A stretch of DNA of 64,000 nucleotides from Circinella umbellata. Lineage: Eukaryota; Mucoromycota; Mucoromycetes; Mucorales; Lichtheimiaceae. Each line of letters opens with the position of its first letter. Position 1 is the first letter of the stretch. Below are positions 48,179 to 59,677 of this stretch, piece by piece. The translations under genes were made by a program, and so were the position numbers. The stretch spans positions 124,001-188,000 of the forward strand of contig JAIWNF010000048.1 in assembly GCA_025093555.1 (NCBI GenBank), read 5' to 3'. The notes below the pieces were generated by a model that was not told where the DNA came from, searched no databases, and was given only the letters and a program-made list of their open reading frames with translations.

Positions 48179-50809
48179 TTAAATAAGATTAAAGTAAATG
48201 AATGAAGAAAGAGTAACAATAAAACAAGCAGACATGCTGGGTATAGAAGTAACTAATGATGTTGCAGAGGAGTCACCACCGTTAGGCGATACAACATTAC
48301 CACCATTGTTGCCATTGGGATGATCACTCACTTGACCTTGTGCATCCATATATCGACCTTGAGTATAAGCAGGTAAAGCGGGCAAATCATCATTATCTTG
48401 GAATTGAAGTTGTTGACAAACAGATTGTGAACGCTTTGTAACGAATTCCAAAATACCCACTTGTCCCTTGTTGGTAGAGTTCATGCCTATAGTAAAATCA
48501 GCTGCGGTCCAATTACTTGATTGACCAGGTGAATGAGGTTGTAAGCTACGATCCCAGTCCATATCTTCTTTAAGCATTTGAGTCCATGCTTCAAGACGAG
48601 GACCAATAACACTTGGCTTAAAGAATCGTTTAACAATTGTCTTGAGAGTGTTTTCAAATTCTCCTTTCCATTTAGCTGAACCAAGAAGTTTATCAACGAG
48701 AGGACGAGAGGCATTAACTTGACCATATTGATTATAGGGGACAGTTATTAAGTTTTCGTCGGGAATATTGTTACCCAAAGTTTCATCAAAGTCATAAGTA
48801 ATAAGTGCCCATTGCCTTGATTGTAAATCTTGATTGAGGTAATAATTACTGGCCTAATTTTTTGTTAAAAAAAAATGATACTAGTAAGTATATATAATTA
48901 TACTTGGTAACACGGGGTTTCCACGAAACAAAAGAAGAAAAATTATATAAAAAGAGTTGTACCTGGTACCAGAACCCATCCCAAGAAGCAGTCAAGAAAC
49001 TAAATGCCATATGAATTAGTGTATGTTGAGGATCAAAAAGTTTCTTAAAGTCATCATCTGTAGCAGTCTGTGGATTGATGGCTTGAAGATCTCTCATGAA
49101 ACCGATCAATGGGCCCATTGAATTATTTTTAGATAGGGTGTTGTCTTCCCCCTTATCTTCAAGCTTATAAAGATCTGCACTATATAAGGTGGCATCATCG
49201 CCAAGATATGCAAGATTTCCTTCTTGTTGGGGTGACATGGCATTACCTTTATAAGTTGGCCCTATTGATAAGTTATACAAAAAGGAAATAATATTCAGCC
49301 TCCTTAGCAAAAAATTTTTTTTTGTGCCACTAATATAATATACTATTTCTCTTTTTTTAGAAATAATGTTAGTGATATTTAATTATTATTTATTACCAGT
49401 GAACTGATATTTCCAATCACCGGCGTGAAGAACATTATCAATAAAATGAGTTGAAGCATCATCAATCATGACATAAAGACCGAAAGGTTGGTCATTAATA
49501 AATAAACGGACCCAACTTCCCGAAAGAGTTGCACCACCTGCAGCACCGATACAATCCATTATGAGTTTTTCTCTCCTGTAAAGATTACATATACAAAAAA
49601 AATAGGGGTGGGCAAAAATTGTTAGTAAAAAAAAATCTTTCTGATAATGTACTAGTCTAAATTTAGTCCCGAAAAAGTTCCTCTGTGTGTGTACGTATGT
49701 ACAATATAAAGGTTGTGCATATAGGTTTTGTCATTTTTCCATTTTTGGTGGATGGGAGCAGGAATAAATGATAGGCCGGAGGAGGTTCTTTTTTTTTCTG
49801 GGGTTAGTAGAAAGAGGGGGGGGAGAGACAAAGAGAGACAAAGAGAAAATTATTAGAGGGAGTAGAGAGATAAGTATGAAGTACGTATATAGAGATGAAA
49901 TGTACAAGTGTGAAAGGAAAGGGAGACGGTTTAATAGTAAATAATAACTAATAGTAGTGATAAGATGAAAAAAGTAAAAGATAAAGATAAATAAAAAAAA
50001 TAACTTACGCCATAGTCATATCAGTTTCTTCTGCTCGAAGCTTGACAACAGTACGACCATAAATCAAATCCTTTTCGGTCTTATTAAGAAACTTGTTTAA
50101 TTCAAGTTTATAAGATTGTTTAGCAAAATCTTTTGTTGATTGACCCGAAGTGGAAAATCCAACACCAGAATAAGAATGAATTTCATTACTTGCAATATAA
50201 GTAAATTGATCAACTTGAATATCTTTAATATCAGCCTTGGGGTTCTTTAATAAGGTATCAAGACCAGTAGTATTGGCAACTCTTAAAATGACAGTAGCAA
50301 TTTCATTGGATCGATTCATACCGGTAAAAAGTACTATTCATCGTGTTAACGCACGTATTTAGTAGTTTATTGATTATATATGTTAGTATAAAAGATGATT
50401 GGTTTAGCATATAAAAGAAATCAAATAATCATGTATATATATATATACCTGGATAGACGGGATTAAATGCTTGAGGAAGATCAGGTACACTGTAAATGGT
50501 TTGTGAACGACCAAAAAATTCATTGCCAGTTGAAGTAGCACCTTGTTTGAGTTTACGTTGAGTTGGTTCGGCATTGTTTTGTTGACCGTCGATTATTACA
50601 TATTGGTAACTATCACCAGAAGGTGCTTTACCACTAAACAAGTTGGGTGTATCTTGACTACGTTCCAATGGATGTACTTGACCACCAACAGAAACACCAA
50701 CGGATTGTTGTCCTTGTGGGAAGGCAACCACAGCATACTGAATATCATCAGCAAAGGTCCCTGTTGCCAAGCATAATAATGCTAAAAGATAAATTCCAAA
50801 TAGCACCAT
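48179..50809 (-). CDS. CotH: CotH-family surface protein, copy 2
   Basis: Paralogue of the gene at 36-38.4 kb on the same strand. Exons (minus): 50809-50449, 50333-50009, 49575-49397, 49261-48963, 48853-48179, giving 612 aa. The signal peptide (VLFGIYLLALLCLATGTF, then Ala-Asp-Asp) is followed by the same core blocks: RSNEIATVIL, GFSTSGQSTKDF, KLRAEETDMTMA, FGLYVMIDDAS, DGFWYQ and TYDFDETLG. The C-terminus is Gly/Asn/Ser-rich with a hydrophobic tail for a likely GPI anchor. It has one intron more than copy 1 (49398 to 49262 region, phase 1, before PTYKGNA), and a long second intron (433 nt). Function is as for the family: cell-surface, possibly adhesion; activity not provable from sequence. 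Confidence 0.93.
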
Positions 50810-50957
50810 TTTTTTATTATTATTCTATAGGAGTAAGAACAGAAGACTAAAAGATATCTCGTGTCAAAGGATTACAGGAATGAAAGAGAAAGAAAAGAAG
50901 AAAAAGAGACACAAAGAAGAAGAAAAAAAAATGGATGAACTCAAAAAAATACTGCAC

Positions 50958-50968
50958 TTTTATATAAG
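50958..50968 (-). promoter_or_regulatory. TATA box of CotH copy 2
   Basis: Minus strand CTTATATAAAAG about 150 bases upstream of the start codon; a strong TATA consensus. Confidence 0.55.
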
Positions 50969-50969
50969 T

Positions 50970-52319
50970 TTGTAACTACAGTGTAATAGGTTAAGTATCT
51001 TATAACTAAGGTTTTTTTTTCACAAATGAATATAACCCAGTCGTAGAAATGGTGCTTTGTTCACACTCAATTTCGGGGGAGGTACTATTCCAATTTGCAC
51101 AACCTCTCTTGTACAAGTAACATAGAAAAAGAGTGCCTTTTATTTATTTATTTATTTATTTTGAATGGTTAGAACTAATTTTTTATTATTACATGTGTAT
51201 ATGATTTGCCATTTATTTCTTTTCCTGACATAAAATATAATTTCGATCATAGAGATTTTAGATATAATAAAACACTTCTATAATAATGTGGGCGTTCGCA
51301 TCATAATAAAAAAACTTTCTTATTCATCCGAATGACATATGAAAAATATGTGTTCCTCTCTTTCTCTTTTTTATTTTTACTCCTTTTCAAAGTACTTTTG
51401 CTTCTTTTTCTTTACTTTCCAACCTTTCTCCTTGTTTCTCCTAAAACTCCTTAATTGTTGTGATATAGCTACTATGTAGAAAGAAAAGAGACGCGTATTA
51501 CCTCTTTTCTTAGGTTTCGAAACAAAAAAAGTAAGTTATGCTATAATATATTTTGTGTCATAACGAAAAGATCACCCATTTCTTTTTAATTGAGTAAAAC
51601 CATAAATAAATTCTTTATTTGTCGACGATCTATAAAAACGTGTTAAAAAAAAGAATAGTGTTTCAAAAAAGCAAAAAAAAAAAAGATCTTCAATATATTT
51701 ATTTATCTTAGACAGGTATCTAAAAATAATAAATAAGAATAAATATACGTAAAAATAAAAATGTTACGTATGTTGTATAAAATGATATGTTGCATGAAAA
51801 GAATGTTCCCAACGTTTATCGCATTCTTTTAGTAGTCGCTTGAAAAATCATTTTTCATCATCCATAACCTTTTTTTTTAAAAAAAAAAGAGTTAAGGGGT
51901 GGGGGGGAAGAAGGAAAAAAAAAGTAAAAGGACTGTAATGCACTTGAAATGCATATACAACGTACGTACAGTATTTTTTTTATAGTATCATATTTATTGT
52001 ACATCTATAGTACATAGACACAACATACAACGAACATGGTAATATCATTACCACTATTACTATTACCCAAATCTTGTTTTTTTTTGTTACCCCTGGGACC
52101 TTTCACCCGCTTTTTTACTTTTGGACCCGCTCGTTTTTACTTTATATAACAATAAAATTGTCGACCAAAAAAGAAAGAAAGAAAGAATAATAAAATAAAG
52201 GGGCTTGATTATATAATTGTAGTAATTTATAGGAATTACAAGAAAGTTTATATTATTAAAGAAAGTTGGGTAAAATAGTGTGCATACAAAAATGTCTGGG
52301 GTCTTTTATATTGTTTCGT
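50970..52319. other. Intergenic, no gene seen
   Basis: About 1.35 kb between CotH copy 2 and the 3' end of the Pex8-like gene. It has T-rich and poly-A runs, a TTTA repeat at 51139-51160 and a GAAA repeat near 52170. No exons supported. Confidence 0.45.
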
Positions 52320-55300
52320 TTAGTCTTTTGTTAATGGTAACGGTGGTGTTAATGTTGATTTTTTTTCTTGTTGCTTTTGTTTTTCTTCTAATATTTTAAC
52401 TTTGCGTTTCAATTCTAAAAACCATCCAACAGCTTCAACACGACGCATATCTGAGATACCCGATCCGCTTACTGTTTCAAAAATGATTTTAAGCGTAGCA
52501 TTTCGTGTTCCCGCGGTCATTGATCGTTGTAGTACAAGGGTCTCCACTTCATTCAATAATTGACCGAAAAACGGACCGAGAGACAATGGTTTGAGTAAGT
52601 CGATTAAAGCAGCTGTATATTGAGAATGTAATACGATATCTTTTTCATTGATAGATAATGAATGAATTTTATCCAGCAGATAATTAGTTGCTAACCAAGA
52701 AAGTGCATCATCCATCATACAAAGTGATTGAATCATTGTAGTATAAGCAAATCGAAGTTGTTGTAATGTCATTGGTTGAGGGAAACTCTAATAAAAATGG
52801 ACCAAAATAAGTAAATAATATTATTATTAAGTTGATGGACACAAAACAAAAAAAAAATATTGACAAAAGCTTACTTCAATAAGTAATGGCGCATAAACAC
52901 CCGTCAATTCACGAGATACTTCCTTTTGTGCCGAAAATACAGCTAATGCTGCTGAATGAACACTTTCATATAATTCCTTGTTTTCAGGATTTTTCCATTT
53001 CAATACAGGATAAATTACAGGAAGAATATCATTCTCTAATACTTTATCTTCAAGTTGTGACATGACTTGTTCAATCAAATTAGTAAAATATGTTAAACGA
53101 GATAATTGAACAGGTGACAATACGGAGATTGGATGTGTACGATCTGTCGTGAATTTTGAAGGTGCTATAAATGGTTACATGGGGGGTTCATGTGTATGTG
53201 ATAAGATAATATATGGTTAGCTAAAAAGGAAAAAAAAAAATCCAAGACAAAAACAAAATCATGGGAGTAACACGCTGCTGCGTATTATACATTACACAAA
53301 TATAAACAGTAGTACATACCATATTCATGATACGCCGTAGAAATAAGATTATTGAGTTGACATGTATTGTCATCATGCATAAGATATGCAACAGCATTAG
53401 TAATAGTATCCTGATAAGCTTTAAAACCTGATCCGGATCCAAGATGATCAGTAATGAAATGAAAGTTTGCAAAGATTGAAATAATGTCTTGAGCTATATA
53501 AAAAAAATAATGATAGAGGGAGTTAAAAAATGTTATTTATGATGTAGAAAAAAAACTTCTCCTTTATGATAACTGTACCTGCATATTGTACATTGACAAG
53601 TCCTTTTCCATCAGGAATATCTACAGCAATTGCTTTTAAAATAGCGGTAAAAGAGAATAACATGGTTTTGAAAATCAACCATATAGCAGTATCCAATTCT
53701 GACATTATCTTCTTACTCTCTTTAAAAATTTACATAGAAATAGTAGTTAGTTATATCGTGTGAAAATTCGGTATAAAAAACATAATACTAAAATAAAGAG
53801 TAAACAAAAGTTATTTATCTCACATACCTGTATCCATTGATGATTTTGGATTATTAGTGATAAAACGATCCCAATCCACAAGAATATTGTATGAGAATCC
53901 GACTAGCCTATATTATTGAATTATTCCAGAATAAGTTCAGCACGCATTTAAAGTTAGTAATGGCCTTCCTCCCTTAAAAAACAAATAAACACACTGGCTT
54001 TTTATATATATACCTGTCCAAAGAAGATTGTACCATTTTTGCCATACTAGACTCACTATCATCTTCTTCCAATCCCGTTAAAATGACAGTCCCAATGGCA
54101 CGCGATATTCTGCCAATATCTTTATGAATAGCTCCTTCGGTGATCTTTTTAAGATGGTCCGCACTCTTTTGTGATACATTCAAATTTTGAATGATTTCTC
54201 CATTTTGCCAGATTTGATCACTTGTAAGTAAACAAGATATTAACATTCTCAAAACATTCTAAATTTATGAAATATTGTGAAAATATACATTAAAATACAC
54301 TTATTATTCGGTTGCTATGTAGCAATAATACTATTCTTTTTATCCTCTCTGTTCCCTCTCAACTCCCCCCCCCCTTTTTTTTTCAAAACATACCTGATGA
54401 TCCATTTTTTTTATAACTTCAGTTGATAAGTTTGGAAAACATTGTCCTGCAATGTAAGCAAAAACATCTATATACCAGAAGTCCAGAAGTATAAGCTTCT
54501 ATGTATATATACAATCACCCATAATTTATAAAAAAAAATCAACATATTCAATAAATTTACCTTGACTGATGATAACTGAATTGGGTTGATTGTATACTTC
54601 TGTTACTAATTGACTGAAGCGTTCAACAAACTTTCTATCTAAATTTTCTTCCAAAGCTTTAACTTTTTTTGATTTATCTTTGGTGAATTGAAGCATTCTC
54701 CTATAATAATACTAACAATATCAATAATGAAGCTCATTTTATATGTGTATAGCTTATATGCTTTTACCAAAAAAAAAAAAAAAACTTACACTACACCAGC
54801 AAGAATTGTCAATCGTGCCAATTTAATTTCTACAGACTCCTTTTCTTCCATATTTTCTACCAAAGCTACTAAAGTTTCCATATCCGCATTTGCCTTAGTC
54901 TGTAGTTTCTGTTGAACACGAATATCCACTACATGTTGCATAGCAGCCATAGCAGCAGGAGCACTTGAATCAGGTCGACGATAAGGAATCAATTTAACAT
55001 AGGCAGTTAATAATCGTTCACAATGATCAACTTCAAATACATTCAATAAAGTAGTATTTGCCAAACAGTGAGCAACACCCGCATCCAATGTTTCACCCAT
55101 GGATTGTACAAGGTCTGGATGATCGGCATATTGTTCCAATACTCGAGTCATGGCTTGAATGATTTGTGTATCTGTAAATTGAGGTGGTGCTGTACCACAA
55201 AGTGCAACGAGTCCAATCCATGCTTCTTTTCGAATATCTAATGGAGTTTCCAATTCAACTAATGCTTGTTGCATAGCTTCTAATACACGAGTAAGTTGTG

Positions 55301-55717
55301 GTTCAGCTGAAGCAAGTGCTTCGGGTGCACCAGATAATCGTCGTACCCAAACTGTCCATAAATTATATACATATTGATTACGATCTTCAAGTGCTAATAA
55401 AGCTTCAATGAGTTGTGGTGTAAACCAGGAAAGTGGAAGGTGATCACTATATTTTGATAACTGTTCGACATGTTGGCGAATCTATACATTTATTTATATT
55501 GGTACAAGAAAATAATAATAATAATGAATTGAGTCGCTAGTTAATTTTCAAACCTCTGGTATATATATTTGTAATAATAATTGTGTCAAATTAACATCAC
55601 TTCCAGTTAATGTTGCTTTATTACCTCATCAGGTTTTAAGGTTGAATATTGTAGAATTCCAGAATAACTATCGGATAGTGATTTTGCTAATGTCTTTAGA
55701 TCTTGATTTTCTGCCAT
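52320..55717 (-). CDS. Pex8-like peroxisome biogenesis protein (tentative), with an apparent 1-nt frameshift
   Basis: Exons (minus): 55717-55554, 55481-54790, 54700-54561, 54446-54394, 54258-54014, 53907-53828, 53719-53579, 53493-53320, 53164-52875, 52787-52320; about 815 aa if one base is restored in exon 1. From exon 2 all junctions keep frame. In exon 1 the start frame (MAENQDLKTLAKSL...KPDEVIK) meets a stop (TAA, 55607-55609), while the frame that continues downstream (ATLTGSDVNLTQLLLQIYIP) is shifted by one. The break falls in an A-run near 55617-55619. The protein is all-helical, without motifs. The C-terminal pattern ELYESVHSAALAVFSAQKE, then an ESFPQPMTLQQLRFAYTTM block, resembles fungal Pex8 proteins from memory. 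No PTS1 tripeptide at the end (TKD). Intron 1 uses the unusual donor GTTTGA. Confidence 0.55.
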
Positions 55718-56594
55718 TACATATATATATAAAGCAAATATAACGACCGAAAAAAAAAAGTGGGGAAATAAGTTAAGTTTTGTCAGCACGTTTCTATCTT
55801 CAGTTGTGGTTGTATTCACATGAATCTATAATCCGGTTAATCTTAAATTACCGCTTCTCTCTCTAATTAATTATGCTGACAAGGAAAAACAAATCACACC
55901 CAAAAAACTATAATTTTCTATAGTGCGCCAATTAAATAAATATACTTTTCAATTAAAGCACCCGATATTAATTATACGTGATCGTTAATAAACAGAAGAA
56001 GAAATATTAAATAAGAGAATCATAAAAAACAATATAACATGATAATGACGATGATCTTTTCAATTTAATAAATAACAGTAATCAAAGACCTGATCATATA
56101 TAAAGGGATAAAATAAAGAGCAAACTATAATTTTTGTCACCAATTTCATTAATGGTCAATAACGTATATTATGCTGTTTTTTGGTACTACATAAAAAGAA
56201 ACTTCTTAATTTGATAGTAATACTTAAAACATTTAAGTAATATAAAAAAAGCATCTATAACAATGATACGTACGTTTAAGATAAAGTAGAGTGGGTTTAT
56301 ACTGTTTAAAATGTTCATATATAAATATATTGATATACATTTTATTACGTTAATTACAGCTACTGCAATAATTCTCGATTTTTGACCGACAAAGTTGACT
56401 GTATTAGTTGCATAACAACATAACATCACCATGGAAACGCAAAGATTTGAACAAAAGATTTGGATACAATTGTATATATTAGGAAAAAGTACAAAAATAA
56501 AAGACACTTATTATTGTCATATGTTACAGTTTTGATTAGGAATAAATAAAACAAAATATAGCTAACAAATGCGTAAAAAAAGGAAATACTATTA
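55718..56594. other. Space between the Pex8-like gene and the transporter 3' end
   Basis: Promoter of the minus-strand Pex8-like gene plus the 3' UTR of the transporter. Two minus frames (56187-56614) are hydrophobic, AT-driven and not credible. Confidence 0.45.
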
Positions 56595-58920
56595 TTAAAT
56601 ATTAGCGAAAACACTCTTTGTCATTCTAACTTTAAGAACACAAAGAATGAGACCACCTAAAAGATATACGACACCAGTAAAAACTTTATAAGCCAAGTAG
56701 GGTTCAGCATCTACAGTACTTTCTACTGCAGATGCTATTGAAGGTCCAAAAACGCTTACGCAATTGGATAACAATAATATGGATAAGCCTGTTGGGTAAC
56801 GTTCCATACCGAGGATAGTGGCTGTGATGGGGGATACTGCAAAAAAACATAATTAATTACCATTAAAAAAGAATAATGCATGAAAAGAATATAAATCAAC
56901 TTACGCAAAGTAAAGTATGAAGCACAGAAAAAGCCGAATACGACAGCAAAAGCTAAAAGAACTTCAAAAGTATATGCAAACATCCAAATTGTTACTGCAC
57001 TAAGACCAGTGATCAATAAACACACAATATCGGTATTAAGTCTACCAAATCGATCTGCTATAAAACTATATATATATTGTGCTTTCGAAGTTAGTAAAAC
57101 GAGTCGTCCATTACTTTTTCGAAAAAAATTAAGGAATAAAGAATATGTATTTTTTTACCCAATAGAAATACGGCCAAGGAAATTAGATGCTGACATGACA
57201 GCAACAACAACAGAGCTATTTTCACTTGATATACCCAAGTATGTTGCATGTGCTATAAAAATAATGGAGAGGGGAGTGTAAATGTATGTAAATTTTGTTT
57301 ATTTGATCATGGTAACACAAGAGAGTGAAATGCATGACAAAAAAGAAAACAATTAAACTCACATGGAAGGAAAAAGTAAGGTATGAAAAATCCCATTAAA
57401 CCGATCATAGAACCAAGAACCCATAAACAATAATTGACGTCTTTAAGAACTTCAAAATTAAATAACTCTTTTAATTTACGTGTTGGTTGTTTAGGAGATT
57501 TGGATCGCATTTTAATACAAACACATGAAACAATTGCGCATCCAAGAATAATAAAACCTAAAACCCGATATGACCTAATAATTAACATATTTGTATAAAA
57601 TTAAAAGTTAAAAGACCAAATCACAAGAAGTATTTCTACTTAATTATTTAGTTAAGAAAATATTTGCCAAATAAACCATTACCATCCAATTCCAATAGTG
57701 TTGTTTAATGGTGTAAGAATAAAAGGTAATATAAGACCACCTGCACCAGATCCACTGGATATTAATCCGAGTGCTAACCCTCTTCTCTTATCGAACCATT
57801 GAGGAGCTGCATTCATTGCAGTCTATATTTTTTTTTAAAAAAAAAAGAATCAATAAGTATTCGTTTCATTATTTTACACTTTTCCATTAGTTACAAATTA
57901 GAAAAAGATAGAATAGAGAGATAGTTACCACAAACATAAAAGATGCTCCTGTTCCAAATAGAACACCTTGCGTTAAATAAAGATGCCATATCTATTAAGA
58001 AAAATTAGGGCATCAATTTAAATAGCACATTTGTTTTATCATGTCGTCTTTAATTGTAGTATATTAATAATAGTTTATACCTGTGAAGTAAATCCTGCCA
58101 TTTCGAGCCCGAGAACCATTAAAAAAGCTCCTGCAATAAGTACTGCTCTATAACCAAATTTATTTGATAAAATCTGAACTAATGGACCCATCATATCAAC
58201 ACAAACTTCCATAAGCGTTCCTGCAAAACTCAATTGAAGTTGTGCATTAGGTACAGAAGAGAAAACATTTTGCTCAAAATGATTTTGTTGAACACCTAAA
58301 AGATTTTTTTTTAAAAAAAAGAGAACAACCTAATGTTAATTTTTATATAATAAACTTACTAAGATAAAATAAAAAAAATCAAAGAAGTAACTCTTGTAAA
58401 TTTATACTTCTTGATTTACTTGCTTACCCCTAAAAAAAAGTCTATATTAGTTTCACAAAATTTTCAAAAAAGAAAAAGTAAAAAGAAAAAAAAGACACTA
58501 ATAATTTTTATAATAGTGCTTAAAATTATTACACAGCAGCAAACCAAACTAGGATTTTATATTTCCACCAGTTGGGCTGAAAAACAACAAAAAAGGAAAC
58601 AGTAACCAAATAGCCTACCAGCTGGAAGCCGTGCCAAACGCCGTGAATTGTGTAAAGAACGCACCGAGAACAACTAGCCACGCTCGTAATCCACCATCAG
58701 GTATAATATCTTCTTCATTAACAGTTTTTTGATCCATCTGTTCATTTAATTCTAAAGTATTTTCAATATCTTCTTGATCATGCTTAAATGAATGATGACT
58801 TGCAATTTTTGATTCAACAATCACATTACTATCCAAACTTCGCGCAGGTGCGCTAGGTAGTGTTGCTACCGATTCAATCGTACGTGTTCTATGTAAATCT
58901 TCGCCTATGTCTGCTGTCAT
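56595..58920 (-). CDS. MFS monocarboxylate-type (MCT/MCH-like) transporter
   Basis: Membrane transporter of the fungal monocarboxylate porter group. Exons (minus): 58920-58619, 58429-58428 (2 nt), 58295-58081, 57991-57929, 57822-57683, 57574-57363, 57252-57159, 57065-56905, 56836-56595, giving 476 aa. The cytosolic N-terminus (~75 aa) leads to the family signature PDGGLRAWLVVLGAFFTQFT at TM1, then ASSW-GVFQQNHF, the GASFMFV segment, RRGLALGLISSGSGAGGLIL (TM4-5 signature) and GFIADRFGRLNTD in loop 8-9. About 12 hydrophobic segments. The junction W-G-V needs the 2-nt exon: without it the frame fails, and with it the total length is an exact multiple of three. Substrate not assignable; the family includes riboflavin and carboxylate carriers. 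Confidence 0.9.
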
Positions 58921-59470
58921 AAATAATAGTAAAAAATTATCAAAAAAAAAAAAAAAGTAATTCGTTTGGAAGTAAAAGAAGGAAAAGAAAAGATCCGATC
59001 GAAGTTTTTTTTTATATGTATATTTCTTTTTATTTCTATAGAGTTTTTTCGGACCCGATAGCGCGGAGCTCTACACGTGCGGGGGGGAATGACGGGTAGA
59101 AGATGTATAATGTTTGATATTAAAGGCAAAATCTTCCTTAAGGGCATATAACAATTTGTGACTCCACTAGATTATACACAAGAAAAAGATACGGTAACTT
59201 TTTCATTGTTACATTTCTTTATCATCAAATGACTCTTTTTCTTTGAACAAATTGGCTCTTTTTTTTTTTCTTTTCAATATTTTTACTACTCAGCAAAGTT
59301 TCGCATAGTAATAAATGGTATGTATACAGCGGTACGATTATAAAGTGAGTAAGTTTTTCTTATTGGCCTTGTGTTAACATTTCAAGCATATATATTTTTT
59401 ACTTTTTTACATATAAACATGCTATAAGTCCGCTATTATTGATTCGGCGAAAGTCTGGTTACCCAAAAGT
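58921..59470. other. Promoter region of the monocarboxylate-type transporter
   Basis: Contains a locally GC-rich patch at 59050-59095 with an E-box CACGTG (59074-59079) about 155 bases upstream of the transporter start, on an otherwise AT-rich background. Confidence 0.4.
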
Positions 59471-59677
59471 ATGTTTCGTTTAGATCATGAACAACCCATT
59501 AAAGTTTGGCTTCTGTTGGAAGAAAGGGTAATATTCTCATTATTATTCATCACTATTCTTACATTGATTTTTTTTTACAAACTTTTTCTTCATAATTTTT
59601 CATAGAAAGAGGACGAAGTTAGTAGACTACACCCAAAAATAAATTTTTATCAAGTTATCTGTATAATACATAAATAA
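59471..59677 (+). CDS. Candidate 42-aa spliced ORF
   Basis: ATG at 59471 reads MFRLDHEQPIKVWLLLEER to a GTAATA donor (after 59527). The acceptor CATAG at 59605 continues KEDEVSRLHPKINFYQ to a stop at 59675-59677, in frame. There is no family and no homologue in the window. It could be a small protein or a chance frame. Confidence 0.25.

Noticed and set aside
55616..55624. A 9-nt intron (GTAATAAAG) to restore frame in the Pex8-like gene
   Set aside because: Far too short for spliceosomal removal; a one-base deletion is simpler.
56187..56614. Two hydrophobic minus-strand frames as membrane proteins
   Set aside because: Phe/Tyr/Ile-rich translation of AT-rich DNA, no motif, and they overlap the 3' UTR of the transporter.
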